A program made the translations under genes and the position numbers. From assembly GCA_036756425.1 (NCBI GenBank), contig DAIOLC010000001.1:62001-126000 (forward strand): DNA of 64,000 nt, in the 5' to 3' direction. This DNA comes from UBA6115 sp012514225. GTDB lineage: Bacteria > Bacillota > Clostridia > Christensenellales > Aristaeellaceae. Shown in pieces: positions 60,807 through 64,000 of this stretch (its first letter is position 1; each line of letters opens with the position of its first letter). The notes under the pieces are model-generated. The model had not been told where the DNA came from. It made no database searches and was given only the letters and a program-made list of their open reading frames with translations.

Positions 60807-61687
60807 AAAGACCGTCGCTCATTCTGTTGCTTGCCTGCGCGCTTGTCCTCTCGATAGTGCCCGGCATATCCGCGCAGTCCGGTTCTGCGGCGCGCGTCCT
60901 GGTTCCCGGGGAAACCTACGCGATCCAGACCGAAGAGAAGGGGGAATGGGGCTCCGGCTCTCCCGCTATCGCCGCGGTTGACGGGGACGGCGTTATCACC
61001 GCCCTCTCCGAAGGAACCGCGGACATCACGCTGACCCGGAAAGGGAAGCCCGTATACTCCCTGTCCGTTCAGGTCGTCGCTGAGCCGGTGGTTCCTGAAG
61101 ACATCCGCGCCGCCATCGACCTGGCGATCGCCGAGTGGGAGGTCGCGGGCGGCTCCACCTTCAAGAAGAGCAACAAGTACACCACCTGGTATTACGGGCC
61201 CAAGGCCAGTTTTGGCTGGTGCGGCGCCTTCACCAGCTATGCCCTGGGCGAAGCCGGTGTCTTTCAGGAGCCGACTGACACATGGCGCAGCCTGAAACCT
61301 TTGCCGGACGGACTGCCGCACGGTGTCCGCGAAGCCGGGGTACCCAAGCTGCTGGCCGGCTATACGGCCATGGATCGGCTCTCACACATTCCCCGGCCCG
61401 GTTACCTGGTCGTTTACGGGCGGCGGGGCGGGTACAAGACCCTGCACGTCGGGCTGGTCACCCGGGTGGAGAACCGGGGCGACGGGGTTTACCTGCTGGA
61501 AACCGTGGAAGGCAACCTTGCCAACCGCATCAAGCGGCTGACCTACCTGTATGACAGCAAGACCGCGGACCCAAAAAAGAACCTTTCGATGCTGCCGGAA
61601 GAGGAACGCCTGAACCCGGACGTGTTCCAGTATCGCCTGACGGACGAGAACTGGCGCGTCACGGCCTTCCTGCAGACCTGGTATTGA
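60803..61687 (+). CDS. Secreted CHAP-domain peptidoglycan hydrolase with Big2 module
   Basis: This 294-aa protein has a signal peptide (KRPSLILLLACALVLSIVPGISA), a bacterial Ig-like Big2 domain (about 30-93, AIAAVDGDGVITALSEGTAD) and a CHAP domain (about 100-240). The catalytic Cys140 is in FGWCGAFTSYAL and His215 in LHVGLVTRV, with an acidic third residue likely in LLETVEGN. CHAP enzymes cut peptidoglycan cross-links or stems. TTG start with SD AAGGAGG. Translation is coupled to the UPF0104 membrane protein, suggesting joint envelope work. Confidence 0.8.
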   Translation: MKRPSLILLLACALVLSIVPGISAQSGSAARVLVPGETYAIQTEEKGEWGSGSPAIAAVDGDGVITALSEGTADITLTRKGKPVYSLSVQVVAEPVVPEDIRAAIDLAIAEWEVAGGSTFKKSNKYTTWYYGPKASFGWCGAFTSYALGEAGVFQEPTDTWRSLKPLPDGLPHGVREAGVPKLLAGYTAMDRLSHIPRPGYLVVYGRRGGYKTLHVGLVTRVENRGDGVYLLETVEGNLANRIKRLTYLYDSKTADPKKNLSMLPEEERLNPDVFQYRLTDENWRVTAFLQTWY

Positions 61688-61702
61688 ACTGATTCTGATT
61701 GG

Positions 61703-62065
61703 TTAAAGCTCGGACAGCCGCTTCGCGTCCAGGAACTCCAGCTCCCTGGAGCCGGCGAGGGACTCCAGGTGATGCCGCAGTTCGTGTTTGAGGACGTCCA
61801 TGATGATTTCATAACCCGCGTCGTCGTCCTCCATATCCGGATAAACCCTGCTGAAGGAGCCGTAATACAGCAAAATGCCGCGGCCCATCTGGCGGCTCGC
61901 CGTGTATTCCCCCAGAATCAGGGCGGGCGCTCCGGACGCGGTGTCGGAGCGGGTTTTACTCCCCTCGGCGACGCCGATGCCCAGGTTGAGCCCCTCGAAG
62001 ATGTCCTGCGGAAGGCTGGCGGCGGCTTCGCCGAGCAGCCGGGTGAACCGTTCGATCGTAAGCAT
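61703..62065 (-). CDS. Minimal zincin metallopeptidase (Zincin_1/MMP-like family)
   Basis: This 120-aa protein has the zinc motif HELRH at residues 94-98 in VLKHELRHHLESLAG, preceded by the GILLYYGSFSRVY strand of the family. These small cytosolic metallopeptidase-like proteins are widespread and lack a proven substrate. SD GGGAGGG. It converges on the CHAP gene with 15 nt between stops and has its own promoter. Confidence 0.85.
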   Translation of the reverse strand: MLTIERFTRLLGEAAASLPQDIFEGLNLGIGVAEGSKTRSDTASGAPALILGEYTASRQMGRGILLYYGSFSRVYPDMEDDDAGYEIIMDVLKHELRHHLESLAGSRELEFLDAKRLSEL

Positions 62066-62088
62066 GCCGCGTCCCTCCCTTTTTTTTA

Positions 62089-62117
62089 TTTATAGCGGAT
62101 GCGTTGTATGATGGCAA
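62089..62117 (-). promoter_or_regulatory. Promoter of the zincin gene
   Basis: On the minus strand TTGCCA (62112-62117), 17 nt, TATAAA (62089-62094). Confidence 0.75.
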
Positions 62118-62229
62118 GTTTCTTGTCCCTGTGCAGCCCGCTGTGATAAGATGCTTCCGCAGTCCAGGGGAGCTTGCTGCAACAACTCACATTCATTTGA
62201 ATCAAAGGATAACCACAAGGAGGAATCGG

Positions 62230-62955
62230 ATGCCTACACTGGTTTATGCGCATCGCGGCGCTTCCGGCTACGCGCCGGAAAACACGCTGGAGGCTTTTCA
62301 GCTGGCGGTTGATCAGGGCGCCCACGGCGTGGAATTGGATGTGCATCTGACGCGGGACAAGGAGTTGCTGGTCACGCATGACGAGCGCATCGACCGGTTG
62401 TCCGACGGCAGCGGATTGGTCGGCAGCATGACGCTCAAGGATATCAAGAAGCATCTCTTCAACCGCACCCATCCGGAGTATGAAAAGGCTACCGCGCCAA
62501 CGTTGGGGGAAGTGCTTGAATTGCTCGGGCCGACCGGCCTATCGGTCAACATCGAGCTGAAAAACACAAACGACCCCTATCCCGGGCTGGAGGAGCGGTG
62601 CGTTAACCTGGTGGAAAGGCTGGGAATGAACGACCGGGTCATTTATTCCTCGTTCAACCACTATTCCATGGGCTTGATTCGCCGCATCAATCCGGAAGCG
62701 TCGTGCGGGCTGCTGTACGGCTGCTTTCTGCTCAACCCCGACGAATACCTTCTAAAGAGCGGCATGCAGGCGCTGCACCCGCACTACATGGATTTGCTTT
62801 CAAACCCGCAGGCTTATGCGCGCGTGCAGCGCGCGGGCGGCCGCGTGAACGTCTGGACGGTCAACGACGACCGCGACATGCGCAAGGTGGCGGAAGCCGG
62901 CGCCGACGTCCTCATCACCAATTATCCCGACCGCGCCCTGGCGGCGCTGGGCTGA
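62230..62955 (+). CDS. Glycerophosphodiester phosphodiesterase
   Basis: This 241-aa cytoplasmic enzyme splits glycerophosphodiesters to glycerol-3-phosphate and an alcohol. It starts PTLVYAHRGASGYAPENTLEA (catalytic HRG...PENT), then GVELDVHLTRDKELLVTHDE (catalytic ELD and His), NIELKNTN and VNVWTVNDDRDM. No signal peptide, so UgpQ/YqiK-like rather than secreted GlpQ. ATG 62230 is chosen for SD AAGGAGG. No clear promoter elements. Confidence 0.93.
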   Translation: MPTLVYAHRGASGYAPENTLEAFQLAVDQGAHGVELDVHLTRDKELLVTHDERIDRLSDGSGLVGSMTLKDIKKHLFNRTHPEYEKATAPTLGEVLELLGPTGLSVNIELKNTNDPYPGLEERCVNLVERLGMNDRVIYSSFNHYSMGLIRRINPEASCGLLYGCFLLNPDEYLLKSGMQALHPHYMDLLSNPQAYARVQRAGGRVNVWTVNDDRDMRKVAEAGADVLITNYPDRALAALG

Positions 62956-62971
62956 GCGGCTGCAGGCGCGA

Positions 62972-63000
62972 TTGACGGGCATAGCGCCGGATGCTATGAT
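62972..63000 (+). promoter_or_regulatory. Promoter of yebC
   Basis: TTGACG (62972-62977), 17 nt, TATGAT with an upstream TGC (62995-63000), 37 nt before the ATG. Confidence 0.85.
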
Positions 63001-63037
63001 TAACACGGTATAATCGCAGGGAAAAGGGAGTGGATGC

Positions 63038-63784
63038 ATGTCCGGTCATTCCAAGTGGGCCAATATCAAGCATAAAAAAGGCAAGGCTGACGCCGAGCGC
63101 GGGAAAGTCTTTACCAAAATCGGCCGGGAAATTGCCATCGCCGTGCGCGAGGGCGGTTCTGATCCGGCTGTCAACGGGAAACTCAGGGATATCATCGCCA
63201 AGGCCAAGGCCAGCAACATGCCAAACGACAACATCAGCCGCAGCATCAAGAAGGCGGCGGGCGAATCCGGCAACGTGATTTTTGAGGAAATCCTCTACGA
63301 GGGCTACGCGCCGGGCGGCGTCGCGGTCATCGCCGAGGTCGTGACCGACAACCGCAACCGGACAGCCGCGGAAATCCGGCACATCTTCGACAAGAACGGC
63401 GGCACGCTGGGAACCAACGGTTCCGTCTCTTATATGTTTGATTTCAAGGGCTTGCTGCTGGTCGAGCGGAGCCCGGGCGTCGACGAGGACGAGCTGATGC
63501 TCAGCGCCCTGGATGCAGGCGCTGAGGACGTGAAATCCGGCGAGGAGGGCTTTGAAATCTATACCGCGCCCAACGATTTTTCCGCCGTCCGGGAGGCGCT
63601 TGAAACCAGCGGGTACTCCTTCCTGTCGGCCGAGCGGCAGCGGATCGCGCAGACCTCGGTGGTCGTGGAGGACGAAGAGAACCTGGCCAAAACCGTCAAG
63701 CTGCTGGAGATGCTGGAAGACAGCGACGACGTGATGAACGTATATCACAACGCCGAACTGCCAGAGGAACCGGAAGAAGAGTAA
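63038..63784 (+). CDS. yebC: YebC/PmpR family protein (TACO1-like)
   Basis: This 248-aa protein starts SGHSKWANIKHKKGKADAERG, the family signature, and contains NMPNDNISRSIKKAAGE, YEGYAPGGVAVIAEVVTDN and TAAEIRHIFDKNGG. Long annotated as a transcription regulator, the family is now also linked to translation of difficult peptides such as polyproline. The acidic tail (EEPEEE) is normal. SD AAAGGGAG. A terminator follows. Confidence 0.95.
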   Translation: MSGHSKWANIKHKKGKADAERGKVFTKIGREIAIAVREGGSDPAVNGKLRDIIAKAKASNMPNDNISRSIKKAAGESGNVIFEEILYEGYAPGGVAVIAEVVTDNRNRTAAEIRHIFDKNGGTLGTNGSVSYMFDFKGLLLVERSPGVDEDELMLSALDAGAEDVKSGEEGFEIYTAPNDFSAVREALETSGYSFLSAERQRIAQTSVVVEDEENLAKTVKLLEMLEDSDDVMNVYHNAELPEEPEEE

Positions 63785-63810
63785 ACGCCACCCTATACAA
63801 AATCAGTCAA

Positions 63811-63837
63811 GGAGCCGCCGGCACGCCCGGCGGCTCC
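63811..63837. terminator. Terminator between yebC and a convergent gene
   Basis: An 11-bp perfect stem, GGAGCCGCCGG with CCGGCGGCTCC (63811-63821/63827-63837), 5-nt loop. Only a weak T-tract, so it may serve both convergent genes. Confidence 0.7.
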
Positions 63838-63852
63838 TCATGTCAGTTTGAT

Positions 63853-64000
63853 CTACCTTGATGGGGTTTGCTCGTTGCCGCCCGTCCAGTCCTTCTGCGG
63901 CAGATGAAGGAGGGACTCGGGCAGGACGCCCTCGCGGACAGGGACGAAGCCGAAATCGCAGTTCAGGTTGCGGCCGCCGCTGGGGACGACGATGCCGTCG
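63853..64000 (-). CDS. C-terminal end of a probable secreted repeat (SdrD-B-like) protein, partial
   Basis: The last 48 codons of a minus-strand gene end at TAG (63853-63855). The visible part contains GIVVPSGGRNLNCDFGFVP, a pattern like the end of SdrD B-type beta repeats (the xLxxDFGFV strand), followed by a short polar tail LLHLPQKDWTGGNEQTPSR without a sorting signal. The rest of the gene lies beyond the window, so this identification is tentative. Confidence 0.4.
   Translation of the reverse strand, partial: DGIVVPSGGRNLNCDFGFVPVREGVLPESLLHLPQKDWTGGNEQTPSR

Overview
This 64 kb window is GC-rich chromosomal DNA (roughly two-thirds GC by eye) from a Firmicute, most probably a high-GC member of the class Clostridia such as a gut Christensenellales/Oscillospirales-like lineage. 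The evidence is a Phe T-box upstream of pheS, an FMN riboswitch upstream of a ribU-type ECF S-component, and two blocks of Firmicute gene order: rbgA-rnhB-yraN-(...)-comM-dprA-topA-trmFO-hslV-hslU and secA-prfB. Other Firmicute marks are a MsmK/UgpC-type shared ATPase, a CotH/lamin-tail surface protein and a Lit-like membrane protein. Strong -35/-10 promoters with 17-nt spacers are easy to see. One 100-N gap flanked by an exact 55-bp duplication shows that this is a draft or metagenome scaffold. No tRNA, rRNA, CRISPR array, prophage or insertion sequence was seen.

Layout. 1-2.9 kb (minus): 5' part of an EamA transporter, a ROK protein and nagA (amino-sugar use). 3-4.4 kb: a GNAT-Nudix fusion and a small glycine-zipper protein with a palindromic leader. 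4.5-9.7 kb (minus): Smr plus a CotH-kinase surface protein, then two translationally coupled RimK-like ATP-grasp ligases. 9.8-15.2 kb: mgtC, then on the minus strand surE, a BaiN/HI0933 flavoprotein, a DEDDh exonuclease and a TGS-uridine-kinase-like protein. 15.3-21.4 kb (plus): TraX, an orphan solute-binding protein and a galactokinase-like GHMP kinase, then an FMN-riboswitch operon ribU-tsaE-tsaB-rimI. 21.4-28.4 kb: an RlmL-like methyltransferase (minus), deoB-punA (plus), and pheS-pheT (minus) under a T-box.

28.4-42.4 kb (plus): rbgA, rnhB, yraN, a 1367-aa double GT-C glycosyltransferase, comM, dprA, topA, trmFO, hslV and hslU. This is the classical Firmicute neighbourhood, but without xerC and codY and with the giant glycosyltransferase inserted. 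42.4-48.7 kb: a deoxyinosine glycosylase (minus), then secA, prfB, a Lit-like gene and tsaD. 48.6-51.3 kb: a metallophosphoesterase (minus), a lipoprotein-anchored barnase interrupted by TAA and by the assembly gap, intact barstar, and a Sir2 deacylase (minus). 51.4-54.7 kb: a MsmK-type ATPase, a 0.5-kb non-coding region with perfect DnaA boxes (candidate oriC), then rlmH and recF.

54.7-64 kb: a degenerate protein-kinase-like protein (minus), superoxide dismutase, a secreted cadherin-like protein, aspartate kinase and a TIM-barrel isomerase (minus). These are followed by a flippase-like membrane protein coupled to a CHAP hydrolase, a minimal zincin (minus), a glycerophosphodiester phosphodiesterase, yebC, and the 3' end of a probable secreted repeat protein (minus).

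How the genes fit together. Most are housekeeping: tRNA t6A formation (tsaE, tsaB, tsaD), translation, protein export, proteolysis, nucleotide salvage and DNA repair/uptake. The accessory material is mainly cell-surface: CotH/LTD protein, double glycosyltransferase, CHAP hydrolase, barnase lipoprotein and Lit. The most unusual points are the riboflavin riboswitch placed ahead of essential tRNA-modification genes, the broken membrane-anchored barnase beside intact barstar, the fused double GT-C enzyme, the coupled ATP-grasp pair and the DnaA-box cluster without dnaA.
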